Numbered from the stretch's first letter, positions 41,013-48,986 are shown. The stretch: DNA of 64,000 bases from Sphingomonas sp. BK345 (GCF_014193845.1 NZ_JACHZX010000001.1:806001-870000); one strand, 5' to 3'. Notes: generated by a model from the sequence alone, not told the origin. Made by a program: numbers and translations.

Positions 41013-43649
41013 TCACGCCGCGCGACGCGGCACCGGCTGATTGAGCCACTCCAGGTCGAACGCCGCGTCGAACTGGAGCCCGGCGCGGCCCTCGTCGTCG
41101 ACCCAGCGCAGCGTCGCCGCCAGCGCCAGCCCGTCCTCCAGCTCCAGCGCGACCGGATAGCCGATCGCGGCCGCGGGCAGGTCGACGCCATCGATCATCG
41201 CCCCCGCCGGCGAGATGTTGCGCACGCGCACCTCGGCGCGCTCGCCCGCCAGCTCGAGCCGCGCCGAGCGCAGCACGCGGTGGCGCGGCGCGCGGCTGGT
41301 CTTGTGCCCGATCGGCACCGCATAGCCCTCCGCCTCGGCGAGCTGCGCGCGCACCGTGCCGGCATCGGCGGGGCGACCGTAGACATAGCCCTGGATATGG
41401 CTGCACCCCAGGCCGCGGATCAGCACGATCTCGTCCTGCTGCTCGACCCCTTCCGCGGTCGTCTCCATGCCGAGCGTCTCGGCCAGGCTGACGATCGCGC
41501 GGATGATGGCGGCGTTGCGGTTGCCCGGCTGGATCGCGCCGCGCACGAAGCTCTGGTCGATCTTGATCTTGTCGAACGGCGCCTTGCGCAGATAGCCGAG
41601 GCTGGAATAACCGGTGCCGAAGTCGTCGAGCGCGAGCCGCACGCCCAGCGCCTTGAGCGCGCGGAACATCTGCTCCGACGAGGCATCCTCGTTGAGGAAC
41701 ACGCCCTCGGTGATCTCCAGCTCGAGCCGGTGCGGCGCCAGCCCCGTCGCGGCGAGCGCGCCCGCCACCAGCGCCGGCAGCCGCGGGTTGGCGAACTGGA
41801 TCGGCGAGACGTTGACCGCGACCCGGACGTGATCGGGCCAGCCCGCCGCCTCGGCACAGGCGGTGTCGAGCACCCACGCGCCGATCGCCTCGATCAGCCC
41901 GCATTCCTCTGCCACCGGGATGAACTCGGCGGGGCTGACGGCCCCGCGCTGCGGATGGTCCCAGCGCACCAGCGCCTCATAGCCCATGATGCGCGCGTCC
42001 GCGGTCGACACTACCGGCTGGTAGGCGAGGCGGAACTGGCCCGCGGCGAGCGCGCGGCGCAGGTCGTCCTCCAGCCGCTTGCGGTTCTGCGCGCCGTGCA
42101 GCAGCTCCTCGCGATAGAAACGGTGGACGCCGCGCCCGTCGGCCTTGGCGGCGTAGAGCGCGAGGTCGGCGTTGCGCACCAGCTCTTCCTGCGCCGCGCC
42201 GTCGGCGGGAGCGATCGCGACGCCGACCGAGCAGCCGATCGACAAGGTCGAGCGGTCGATGTGATAGGGCAGCGACAACGCCGCGATCACGCGCTGCGCC
42301 AGCGCGCCGAGCCGGTCGCGGTCGCCCTCGTTGGGGACGATCACCTTGAACTCGTCGCCGCCGAGCCGCCCGACCAGACCGGCGTCGCCGATGGTGCGCT
42401 GCAGCCGCTGCGCGACTTCCTTGAGCAGCTCGTCGCCGACCTGGTGGCCGAGCGTATCGTTGACCGCCTTGAAGCGGTCGAGGTCGAGCAGGAACAGACC
42501 GGTCGGGTGAGTGCCGCCCGCCTGCGCCTGCGCCAGCGTCTGCTCGAGCGCGAGCCGCATGCGCTGGCGGTTGGCGATGCCGGTGAGCGCGTCGAACAAG
42601 GCGAGCCGCTTGATCTCGGCCTCGGCGCGGCGCTGCTCGGTCAGGTCCGAGCCCGCGCCGATGAAGCCCTGGAAGCGGTCGAGCTCGTCGCGCGCGGGGC
42701 GGCCCGAGATCGACCACCAGCGCTCGGCGCCGCTGCCCCCCGCGGCCGGGCGCACCGAGTAATCGGTGAAGGAGGTGCGCGACGAGAGGTGGAAGCTCAG
42801 CGTCCGCTCGGTCTCGACCCAGGCCGAGTCGACGCGGAACACGTCGGTGAGCGGGGCGCCGATCGGCTCGATGCCGAGCGCGCGCAGCTCGCGCGCGACC
42901 TTGTCGGAGAGATAGGTGAGCCGGCCGCGACGGTCGCTCTGCCAGAACCAGCCGGCGCCGTGCGCCTCATATTCGGCGACGAGGCGGCTGTCGCGTCGCT
43001 CGGCGTCGCGGCGCTGCCGCCGCTCGGCGAGCGCGCGCTGGCGGACGAGCGCGGCACGGCCGATCGCGAGCGCCACCGCCGCGGCGGTGCCGAGCGCGAG
43101 CGCGGCCGGCAGCGGCGCGGCGCCGGTGAGCGCCACCGCGGCGAGCGCGAGCGTCACCACCAGCGCCAGCGCGGCGGCACGCAGCGGCTGGAGCGCGAGC
43201 GCCAGCGCGATCAGCGCGGCGGCACCCGCCACGCCGGCGGCGGGGTGCAGTGCGGGCGGGAGCGTCGCGGCGGCGTGCGCGCCGAGCGCGAGCAAGAGCG
43301 CGATCGCGCTGCCGCCGGCGCTGACGGTGGCGATGCGCCAATGGCTCGGGCTCGCCGCCGCGCGCGGGTGCGCCGCGACTGCCCAGCAGCCGATCGCGAG
43401 CAGCACGGCCGGCGCGACGCACCATGCCAGCCCCGCCGCGGCGGTGCTGGCGGAGGCGCGCACCAGCAGCGTGAGCGGTGCGAGCACCAGCACCGCCGCG
43501 ACGGCGGGCCACAGCGCGGCGCTGGCGGCGAGCGCGGCAAGGCGCGACTCCTCCACCAGCGCGTCCGACGCGGGCGCGAGCCCGAGCGCCTCGGCGAGCG
43601 CGCGCGGGCCGCCGGTCGGTTCGTCTCGGTCGGGGGCGGGCGGGCGCAT
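41013..43649 (-). CDS. GGDEF-EAL c-di-GMP protein with membrane, PAS and PilZ domains
   Basis: An 878-residue multi-domain protein. Order: about six or more hydrophobic segments (about 30-215), a PAS-like sensor (about 235-350), GGDEF (motif G430GDEF434), EAL (E558AL560), and a C-terminal PilZ-like domain (about 785-875) with RAPRHRVLR and NISPAGAMI. The EAL domain keeps NVSPIQF, EITEGVFL, DDFGTGYSS and KIDQSFV, so phosphodiesterase activity is likely. The GGDEF motif is also intact, so cyclase activity is possible. The terminal PilZ may let the protein sense its own product. Upstream hydrophobic part resembles MASE-type sensors. Confidence 0.92.
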   Translation of the reverse strand: MRPPAPDRDEPTGGPRALAEALGLAPASDALVEESRLAALAASAALWPAVAAVLVLAPLTLLVRASASTAAAGLAWCVAPAVLLAIGCWAVAAHPRAAASPSHWRIATVSAGGSAIALLLALGAHAAATLPPALHPAAGVAGAAALIALALALQPLRAAALALVVTLALAAVALTGAAPLPAALALGTAAAVALAIGRAALVRQRALAERRQRRDAERRDSRLVAEYEAHGAGWFWQSDRRGRLTYLSDKVARELRALGIEPIGAPLTDVFRVDSAWVETERTLSFHLSSRTSFTDYSVRPAAGGSGAERWWSISGRPARDELDRFQGFIGAGSDLTEQRRAEAEIKRLALFDALTGIANRQRMRLALEQTLAQAQAGGTHPTGLFLLDLDRFKAVNDTLGHQVGDELLKEVAQRLQRTIGDAGLVGRLGGDEFKVIVPNEGDRDRLGALAQRVIAALSLPYHIDRSTLSIGCSVGVAIAPADGAAQEELVRNADLALYAAKADGRGVHRFYREELLHGAQNRKRLEDDLRRALAAGQFRLAYQPVVSTADARIMGYEALVRWDHPQRGAVSPAEFIPVAEECGLIEAIGAWVLDTACAEAAGWPDHVRVAVNVSPIQFANPRLPALVAGALAATGLAPHRLELEITEGVFLNEDASSEQMFRALKALGVRLALDDFGTGYSSLGYLRKAPFDKIKIDQSFVRGAIQPGNRNAAIIRAIVSLAETLGMETTAEGVEQQDEIVLIRGLGCSHIQGYVYGRPADAGTVRAQLAEAEGYAVPIGHKTSRAPRHRVLRSARLELAGERAEVRVRNISPAGAMIDGVDLPAAAIGYPVALELEDGLALAATLRWVDDEGRAGLQFDAAFDLEWLNQPVPRRAA

Positions 43650-43805
43650 GGCCTTGTCCTACCGCGACATCCTTGCGTTTTCCTTTGCGCCGGGCGGAGC
43701 GTGGAGCGGGGACGGTCGCGACTGCCCCGATGTGCTCGGGATTGGCGGCGTTCCCATAGTCTCGGAAGCGAAGAGGTGGAGCAGACCCTCGACGCTCTTC
43801 ACCGT

Positions 43806-43903
43806 CCGTCATCCCGGACTTGGTCCGGGATCCACCCGTCCGCGAAAGCAACGTCCCAAGAGGATGCGGCACCGTGGATCCCGGACCAGGTCCGGGATGA
43901 CGG
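43806..43903. repeat. Intergenic palindrome, family D copy 2
   Basis: A 98-bp palindrome within the 378-nt gap between the divergent GGDEF-EAL and fumarase genes: CCGTCATCCCGGACTTGGTC, CGGGATCCAC and GTGGATCCCGGACCAGGTCC, GGGATGACGG. The rest of the gap (43650-43805, 43904-44027) shows no gene; promoters for both genes should lie there but none is clear. Confidence 0.9.
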
Positions 43904-44027
43904 GGTGAGGAAAGCTGCGAAGGGGGAAGTCACTGGTACCCGCCCGGGATCGTCACCGCCCAAGGTGCCCCATCGCGCCCCGCCCCAACAGTTGCCCGTC
44001 CCCCGGCAGCGTCGTACAGCCGCGCGC

Positions 44028-45545
44028 ATGACGACGATCCGCGAAGCCGACCTGATCGAGAGCGTGGCCGACGCGCTCCAGTTCATCAGTTACTACCATC
44101 CGATGGATTACATCCGCGCGCTGGGCGAGGCCTATGCCGCGGAGCAGAGCCCCGCCGCCAAGGACGCGATGGCGCAGATCCTCACCAACAGCCGGATGTG
44201 TGCCGAGGGGCACCGCCCGATCTGCCAGGATACTGGCATCGTCACCGTCTTCGTCAAATGGGGGCAGGACTGCCGGCTGGAGAGCCGGCGCTCGCTCCAG
44301 GAGGTCGTCGACGAGGGCGTGCGCCGCGCCTATCTCCACCCCGAGAACAAGCTGCGCGCCTCGATCCTGGCCGACCCCGCCTTCACCCGGCGCAACACGC
44401 GCGACAATACGCCGAGCGTGCTCCACGTCGAGTTGGTGCCGGGCGACAAGGTGCACATCGACGTCGCGGCCAAGGGCGGCGGCAGCGAGAACAAGTCCAA
44501 GTTCAAGATGATGAACCCCAGCGACTCGATCGTCGACTGGGTGCTCGAGATGCTCCCGCAGATGGGCGCGGGCTGGTGCCCGCCGGGGATGCTCGGCATC
44601 GGCATCGGTGGCACCGCGGAGAAGGCGATGGTGCTCGCCAAGGAATCGCTGATGGGCCAGATCGACATGGCGCAGCTCAAGGCGCGCGGGCCGAAGAACG
44701 ACCTGGAGGCGCTGCGCATCGAGCTGTTCGACAAGGTCAACGCGCTCGGCATCGGCGCGCAGGGGCTGGGCGGGCTCTCGACCATCCTCGACGTCAAGAT
44801 CCTCGACTGGCCGACCCACGCCGCGTCCAAGCCGGTGGCGATGATCCCGAACTGCGCCGCGACCCGCCACGCACACTTCACGCTCGACGGCTCGGGGCCG
44901 GTGTACCTGGAGGCGCCAAAGCTCGCCGACTGGCCGCAGGTCGACTGGCAGCCCGACAGCGCCGCGATCCGCGTCGACCTCGACACGCTGACGCCCGAGG
45001 TGGTGCGGACGTGGAAGCACGGCGACCGGCTGCTGCTCAACGGCAAGATGCTCACCGGGCGCGACGCCGCGCACAAGCGCATCGCCGACATGCTGGCGAA
45101 GGGCGAGCCACTGCCGGTCGAGTTCAAGGGGCGCGTGATCTATTACGTCGGCCCGGTCGATCCGGTCGGCGAGGAAGTGGTCGGGCCGGCGGGGCCGACC
45201 ACGGCGACGCGGATGGACAAGTTCACGCGCATGATGCTCGAGCAGGGCCTGCTCGCGATGGTCGGCAAGGCCGAGCGCGGCCCGGCCGCGACCGAGGCGA
45301 TCCGCGATCACCAGAGCGCCTATCTGATGGCGGTCGGCGGCGCGGCCTATCTGGTCGCGCGCGCCATCAAGGGCAGCAAGGTCGTCGGCTTCGCGGACCT
45401 CGGGATGGAGGCGATCTACGAGTTCGAGGTGAGCGATTTCCCGGTCACCGTCGCGGTCGACGCCGAGGGGCAGAATGTCCACCAGCTCGCGCCGCTGGTG
45501 TGGCGCGAGAAGATCGCGCGGGAGCGATTGTTGCAGCCGGCGTGA
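44028..45545 (+). CDS. fumA: Class I fumarate hydratase
   Basis: A 505-residue iron-sulfur fumarase converting fumarate and malate in the TCA cycle. The three cysteines expected to hold the [4Fe-4S] cluster are Cys66 (CQDTGIVTVF), Cys184 (GWCPPGMLGIGIGG) and Cys276 (IPNCAATRHAHF); their spacing (118 and 92) closely matches E. coli FumA. KFKMMNPSDS and the C-terminal beta part YYVGPVDPVGEEVVGPAGPT with TRMDKFTRMMLE are also typical. ATG 44028 is used; the open frame reaches further upstream through a repeat but without coding features. Confidence 0.95.
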   Translation: MTTIREADLIESVADALQFISYYHPMDYIRALGEAYAAEQSPAAKDAMAQILTNSRMCAEGHRPICQDTGIVTVFVKWGQDCRLESRRSLQEVVDEGVRRAYLHPENKLRASILADPAFTRRNTRDNTPSVLHVELVPGDKVHIDVAAKGGGSENKSKFKMMNPSDSIVDWVLEMLPQMGAGWCPPGMLGIGIGGTAEKAMVLAKESLMGQIDMAQLKARGPKNDLEALRIELFDKVNALGIGAQGLGGLSTILDVKILDWPTHAASKPVAMIPNCAATRHAHFTLDGSGPVYLEAPKLADWPQVDWQPDSAAIRVDLDTLTPEVVRTWKHGDRLLLNGKMLTGRDAAHKRIADMLAKGEPLPVEFKGRVIYYVGPVDPVGEEVVGPAGPTTATRMDKFTRMMLEQGLLAMVGKAERGPAATEAIRDHQSAYLMAVGGAAYLVARAIKGSKVVGFADLGMEAIYEFEVSDFPVTVAVDAEGQNVHQLAPLVWREKIARERLLQPA

Positions 45546-45549
45546 GCCG

Positions 45550-45584
45550 GGCGGCGGTGCTCCCTGTCATGGGGCACCGCCGCC
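45550..45584 (+). terminator. Hairpin terminator of the fumarase gene
   Basis: GGCGGCGGTGC (45550-45560) pairs perfectly with GCACCGCCGCC (45574-45584) around a 13-nt loop, beginning 4 nt after the stop. The following bases are GTCGCCC rather than a T-run. The strength of the 11-bp GC stem and its position argue for a 3' end signal, possibly for both converging transcripts. Confidence 0.55.
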
Positions 45585-45609
45585 GTCGCCCAAGGTCTCG
45601 GCCGTCCTG

Positions 45610-46155
45610 CTAACGCCGTTTGAACGGCTCCTGCTCCCACGCGGGAGCGGCAGGCGCGGCGATTGCCGCGCAGATCTGAACGATCGCGGCGGTCCATGCC
45701 GTCAGGTAGACCGCGATCCAGAGATGATCGCCGCGCGTCACGCCTAATAGCGCAACGCTTTTCGCCACCACCCCACCGATGACCAGCGGCAGGCTGAGCG
45801 CCAATGTTGCCATGACCAGCAAGGTCCAGCGGTGTCCCTCGAAGGTCTTCATGACGCCGCGCGCCGCGCCGGCCGCCCGTACGCTCGCCATCAGCATGAC
45901 GAACCCACCGAGCACCAAGGCAAGGCGCTGTCCCGTCTGGAGGTAGAGCGTGTCCGTCCCGTGTAGCCCGGCGCTCGCATAATGAAGGAGGACGAGCAGA
46001 TATTGCAGCGGGACGAGGACGAAACCGTACAGCATCACCATCAGCAAGACCGCGAGACAGCTCTTATCTAGTCGATGCACGACTCTCGGGTGCGCATGCA
46101 GGATCTTGTTACGACGCGCTGCTATCGCAGCCAGCCACAGATAGATCCGCTGCAT
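45610..46155 (-). CDS. Unrecognised four-helix membrane protein
   Basis: A 181-residue membrane protein I do not recognise. A basic start (LWLAAIAARRNKILHAHPRV) is followed by about four hydrophobic helices, including SCLAVLLMVMLYGFVLVPLQ, TGQRLALVLGGFVMLMASV and LLVMATLALSLPLVIGGVVA. ATG 46155 has AAGGAAA about 7 nt upstream. Codon use is less GC-extreme than its neighbours, which may mean recent acquisition. It stands alone, facing the fumarase gene. Confidence 0.6.
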   Translation of the reverse strand: MQRIYLWLAAIAARRNKILHAHPRVVHRLDKSCLAVLLMVMLYGFVLVPLQYLLVLLHYASAGLHGTDTLYLQTGQRLALVLGGFVMLMASVRAAGAARGVMKTFEGHRWTLLVMATLALSLPLVIGGVVAKSVALLGVTRGDHLWIAVYLTAWTAAIVQICAAIAAPAAPAWEQEPFKRR

Positions 46156-46272
46156 CGCGGCTTTCCTTCCGATCGGCCTGAACGACTCAGGTTCGAACGG
46201 AAGAATGACATAGCCGGTACAAACCCGCAACAGGAGCGTCGCTGGGCGTCGACCTGTGACCGGCGCCGCGGC

Positions 46273-46977
46273 TCAGTCGCGCCGGAACAGCACCGCCTCG
46301 CCCGCCCCGGCGGCGACGCGCCAGCCCTCCGCCGCCAGCGCATCGCGGTGGCGCGGGGTGACGTACAGCAGCCGCACGTCGCGCTCGGGCGGCAGCGCCG
46401 CCAGCCGCCGCGCCACCGCGCGGATGATCGCCTCCTCGAACGGGTTGAAGAGATAGACGAGCAGGTCGCCGTCGGGGAGCGCGACCGCGGTGGCGTCGCC
46501 CAGCAGCGCGCTCGCGCGCGGGTCGCCGCGGCGCGCGAGGTTGCGCGTCGCGGTGGCGTGCAGCTCGGCGGCGAACTCCACGCCGGTGACGGCGCGGAAT
46601 GGATAGTCGCAGGCGAGCAGCAGCGCGCGCCCCTTGCCCGAGCCGAGGTCGAGGAAATGGAAGCGCGACAGGTCGCCGTCGACCAGCGCCATCGCCGCCG
46701 CGAACACGTCGGGGTCGGAGGCGACATGGTCGATGCCGTAGCGCGCGTTGGGGCTGTCGATCGCGAGCGTGTAGAGCCGCTGGACTCCGCCGGTGTCGCT
46801 GTCGTGGGCCGAGTCATAGGCGGCGTCGCGCGCGGCCTTGGCGGCGAGATAGTCGCCGAGCCCGGTACCCGGGCGCGCGCGGCGCAGCAGTCGCCGCGCC
46901 GCCTCGAGCGGCCCCTCGTCGGCGACGATCGCGCCGAGCCGCCGCGCCGCCTGACCGAACCGTGCGAGCCTGCCCAA
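46273..46977 (-). CDS. Class I methyltransferase behind a structured leader
   Basis: A 234-residue protein with a Rossmann methyltransferase core: FHFLDLGSGKGRALLLACDY (motif I, about 107-126), VTGVEFAAELHATATRNLA, ALLGDATAVALPDGDLLVYL and FNPFEEAIIRAVARRL. An N-terminal helical part of about 100 residues precedes it. The pattern DLGSGKGR...FNPF occurs in uncharacterised protein or small-molecule methyltransferases. The start is TTG 46977 with AAGGGGAG upstream. It begins 15 nt after a 34-codon small ORF in an unusual leader described separately. Confidence 0.75.
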   Translation of the reverse strand: MGRLARFGQAARRLGAIVADEGPLEAARRLLRRARPGTGLGDYLAAKAARDAAYDSAHDSDTGGVQRLYTLAIDSPNARYGIDHVASDPDVFAAAMALVDGDLSRFHFLDLGSGKGRALLLACDYPFRAVTGVEFAAELHATATRNLARRGDPRASALLGDATAVALPDGDLLVYLFNPFEEAIIRAVARRLAALPPERDVRLLYVTPRHRDALAAEGWRVAAGAGEAVLFRRD

Positions 46978-46992
46978 CCCCCGCTCCCCTTC

Positions 46993-47097
46993 TCACCCAT
47001 GCCAGATATGAGAAGAGGTTGCCGGACCCCGCCGAAGCGGTGCCCGACAACCCCTAAACATGGTCAGCGGCCGGAGAGCTCCAGCCCGGGAGACCAT
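46993..47097 (-). CDS. Small ORF 2 of the methyltransferase leader (34 aa)
   Basis: ATG 47097 is preceded by GGAGG with 5 nt spacing. The product would be an Arg-rich 34-residue peptide starting MVSRAGALRPLTMFRGCRAP and ending SSHIWHG. Its start codon is inside the CATGGTC arm of a stem-loop, so initiation could be controlled by structure. The stop is 15 nt before the methyltransferase start, and the UUCG hairpin lies within its coding sequence. No homologue is recognised; it could be a leader peptide or an unused frame. Confidence 0.4.
   Translation of the reverse strand: MVSRAGALRPLTMFRGCRAPLRRGPATSSHIWHG
47017..47052 (-). terminator. UUCG-loop hairpin in the leader
   Basis: On the minus strand GGTTGTCGGGCACCGC, loop TTCG, GCGGGGTCCGGCAACC forms a long stem with a stable tetraloop, followed by TCTTCTCAT. 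It resembles an attenuator or intrinsic terminator 40 nt before the methyltransferase start. Confidence 0.55.
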
Positions 47098-47098
47098 G
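47059..47098 (-). promoter_or_regulatory. Stem-loop enclosing the start of small ORF 2
   Basis: Outer stem CATGGTC / GACCATG (47098-47092 with 47065-47059) is perfect. An inner stem GGCTGGA / TCCGGCC with one G-U pair caps it. The start codon of small ORF 2 lies in the 5' arm, so folding would hide it. Its position between two small ORFs suggests a translation-controlled switch. Confidence 0.5.
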
Positions 47099-47165
47099 CA
47101 GGCCTCCGACAGAATGACCTACCTCGTTGTCAGGGGGAGGATACCCCCCGAGGCAGACCGTACCG

Positions 47166-47222
47166 TCAGAAGCGCGTCCCCCGAACGAACTGAACCGACC
47201 CCATTGCTGAACCATGAGACAT
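47166..47222 (-). CDS. 18-codon ORF with perfect anti-SD complement
   Basis: ATG 47222 opens MSHGSAMGSVQFVRGTRF and stop. Directly upstream, with one base between, is AAAGGAGGTGATCC, which pairs over 14 nt with the 3' end of 16S rRNA. So long a match is far beyond normal Shine-Dalgarno sites. A very short ORF with such a site, followed by structured RNA and another small ORF, looks like a leader peptide or a ribosome-binding regulatory RNA. The peptide itself has no recognised homologue. Confidence 0.55.
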   Translation of the reverse strand: MSHGSAMGSVQFVRGTRF

Positions 47223-47223
47223 C

Positions 47224-47237
47224 GGATCACCTCCTTT
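47224..47237 (-). promoter_or_regulatory. Extended Shine-Dalgarno site (14-nt anti-SD match)
   Basis: AAAGGAGGTGATCC on the minus strand is the exact complement of GGATCACCTCCTTT, the 3' tail of bacterial 16S rRNA. The flanking bases do not match 16S rRNA, so this is not an rRNA fragment. The distance from the SD core GGAGG to the ATG is about 7 nt, normal for initiation. Confidence 0.75.
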
Positions 47238-47495
47238 CGCTGATTGATAACGAGCGCGGTCCTCGCGAACCGCACGGTCAATGTGAGCCGCGCGCGACTC
47301 GGATACAAGTCTTGTGTTGCGGGCCGGATTGTACGATTCTCGCACGCTCGGTTTTCGCGTTAGGGCGGGACAGTTGGCGGTGCCGGGCTCACTCGATGCA
47401 TCGACGCGCCGCTTATACCCAGGTCGCTGTTCTCGCCGGCCTCTGCGTGGGCTTCCCGACATCCGCCGATCGGGCGACCGGTTTCACACCCCCTT

Positions 47496-47592
47496 CGTCA
47501 TCCCGGACTTGTTCCGGGATCCAGCCTGCCGCGAACGCAGAAGGCGTTGCTCGTGCTGAAGAGTGGATCCCGGGCCAAGTCCGGGATGACGG
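47496..47592. repeat. Intergenic palindrome, family D copy 3
   Basis: A 97-bp palindrome: CGTCATCCCGGACTTGTTCC, GGGATCCAG and GTGGATCCCGGGCCAAGTCC, GGGATGACGG. The inner part is less symmetrical than copy 1. Confidence 0.88.
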
Positions 47593-47673
47593 CGGGAGGC
47601 GTGTTGCAGCGGTTCGGTCCATCCGTCCGTGGGTGGTAGCCCTATGCACGTAGGCACGTGACCGCTCAGCCCC

Positions 47674-48219
47674 TCACCCGCGGCAGTCCTCGATCACGCG
47701 CGCCAGCTCGGCCCAGGGCGGCAGCACCAGCGGCGCGCTGCCCGGCTGCTCCAGCGTGAAGCGGCCACGGCTGAACACCATCGCGTCGAGCAGCCGGTCG
47801 CTCGCCTGGAGCGCCACCCCCGCGCCGCCCGCCACCGCGGTCGCGGGCAACGTGCGTGTCGTCGCGCTGGTGCGCACCGTGAGCGGCGCGGCGACGCCGC
47901 CGACCCGGGTCAGCGTCACCGTGCGCGCGGCGCGGTCGCAGCGCGCGGTGGCGACCGCGGTCGTGCCGGTGCCGAAGCTGGCGACCGTGCCGGCGGCGTC
48001 GCGCGTGTAGCGCCACGTCCCCGGCGTGCGCGGCCAGTCCTGCCACTCCGCCGCGAGCGGCGCGGGCGCGGGGGCCGGCGGCGGAGGCGGCGGCGCGGGC
48101 GCAGGAGTCGGCGCGGGCGCGGGCGGCGGCGGAGTCACCTGCGGCACGCAGCCGGCGGCGAACGTCAGCATGGCGGTGAGCGGCGCGAGGCGCGCGCGCG
48201 AGGAAAAGTATCGAGGCAC
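47674..48219 (-). CDS. Predicted lipoprotein with Pro/Ala-rich linker
   Basis: A 181-residue envelope protein. The N-terminus (LAPLTAMLTFAAGC) is a lipoprotein signal with the lipidated Cys at about residue 24. A linker of PAP and PPPP repeats (about 30-55) precedes a small beta-rich domain (WRYTRDAAGTVASFGT ... LARVIEDCRG). The domain contains two cysteines (CDRAARTV and EDCRG) that could form a disulfide. No family recognised. The start is GTG 48219. Confidence 0.65.
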   Translation of the reverse strand: MPRYFSSRARLAPLTAMLTFAAGCVPQVTPPPPAPAPTPAPAPPPPPPAPAPAPLAAEWQDWPRTPGTWRYTRDAAGTVASFGTGTTAVATARCDRAARTVTLTRVGGVAAPLTVRTSATTRTLPATAVAGGAGVALQASDRLLDAMVFSRGRFTLEQPGSAPLVLPPWAELARVIEDCRG

Positions 48220-48321
48220 GATCGGGGCCTATGCCGGAAGCGACGGGCGCGCTCAACCGCGCGGAACCGCGGCGCGGCGCGGGCGGTTCTCGACTGATAA
48301 CGTTTGTTGATGGAGTCACCG

Positions 48322-48690
48322 ATGGCCGACGACGCGCCGACCCAGATCCTCGTCCAGTCGAATCTGGGGGAGACGATGAAGGTGGACAGCCGCGACGGCG
48401 ACCATCTCGGCGCGGTCCATGCCTTCATGGTGCACAAGGCGTCGGGGCGCGCGACCCACGCGGTGCTCAGCCTCGGCGGCTTCCTCGGCATGGGCAAGAG
48501 CTTCTATCCCCTGCCCTTCGCGCTGCTGCAGTTCGATCCGGTGCGCGACCGTTACGTCGTGACGATCGACCGCCGCCTGCTCGAGGGCGGGCCGAGCTGG
48601 GCCAATAATGCGCCGGTGTTCGACCAGGCCTATGCCGATCGCGTCGCCAGCTACTACCAGGTGCGCGGCGAGAATCTCGCCGCCGAGTGA
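48322..48690 (+). CDS. PRC-barrel domain protein
   Basis: A 122-residue protein with a PRC-barrel-like domain: MKVDSRDGDHLGAVHAFMVH, THAVLSLGGFLGMGKSFYPL and VVTIDRRLLEGGPSW. PRC-barrel proteins of this size are common stress-linked proteins in alphaproteobacteria; the exact role is unknown. GGAG lies 6 nt before ATG 48322. A small acidic gene follows after 11 nt. Confidence 0.8.
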   Translation: MADDAPTQILVQSNLGETMKVDSRDGDHLGAVHAFMVHKASGRATHAVLSLGGFLGMGKSFYPLPFALLQFDPVRDRYVVTIDRRLLEGGPSWANNAPVFDQAYADRVASYYQVRGENLAAE

Positions 48691-48701
48691 GGAGAGGATC
48701 G

Positions 48702-48839
48702 ATGCCCGAGCCGGACCACGACGACGCGGTGGAAGAGACGGTCGAGGAACTGCTGACCGACCCCGACGCGCCGGAGCACGGCACGCACCCGCGACCGCCG
48801 CAGACGATCGACGCCGAGCCGAGCGGGGACAAGCGCTAG
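48702..48839 (+). CDS. Small acidic protein (45 aa)
   Basis: A 45-residue ORF starting MPEPDHDDAVEETVEELLTD and ending EPSGDKR. GGAGAGG lies 5-6 nt before the ATG and it follows the PRC-barrel gene by 11 nt, so it is probably translated from the same mRNA. It is strongly acidic, Pro-rich in the second half and likely unstructured. Not recognised. Confidence 0.55.
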   Translation: MPEPDHDDAVEETVEELLTDPDAPEHGTHPRPPQTIDAEPSGDKR

Positions 48840-48911
48840 CGCGCGCGAACCGGTGCTCCCGCGCACGCAGGAGCATCGGCCCAGAGGCCCGACCCCGAGG
48901 CGGCACCCACG

Positions 48912-48944
48912 CGAAAAGAGCCGCCGGCCTGACGCCCGCGGCTC
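48912..48944 (-). terminator. Intrinsic terminator of rpmG
   Basis: On the minus strand GAGCCGC (48944-48938) pairs with GCGGCTC (48924-48918) and is followed directly by TTTTCGC. It lies about 43 nt after the rpmG stop. A stem plus T-run is the classical layout. Confidence 0.7.
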
Positions 48945-48986
48945 CCGCGATCAGCCGGCGACGGACGGCCGCGCCGCCCGCGACGC

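Larger units (their letters stand above)
46978..47673. other. 696-nt gap with small ORFs, hairpins and a repeat
   Basis: The gap holds, in minus-strand order, an 18-codon ORF with an extraordinary Shine-Dalgarno site, a stem-loop, a 34-codon ORF and a UUCG hairpin, each listed separately, then the methyltransferase. A family D palindrome occupies 47496-47592. The segment 47238-47495 has no recognisable gene; it should contain the leader promoter. TACAAT at about 47326-47331 (minus strand) is a -10-like hexamer, but no matching -35 was found. Confidence 0.6.

Noticed and set aside
41280..44027. Long plus-strand open frame running into the fumarase gene
   Set aside because: It lies antisense to the GGDEF-EAL gene and crosses a repeat; fumarase homology begins only at ATG 44028.
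47224..47237. Fragment of a 16S rRNA gene (GGATCACCTCCTTT on the plus strand)
   Set aside because: Only 14 nt match; the preceding bases do not follow the usual 16S 3' region. It is better explained as an extended SD for the minus-strand small ORF.
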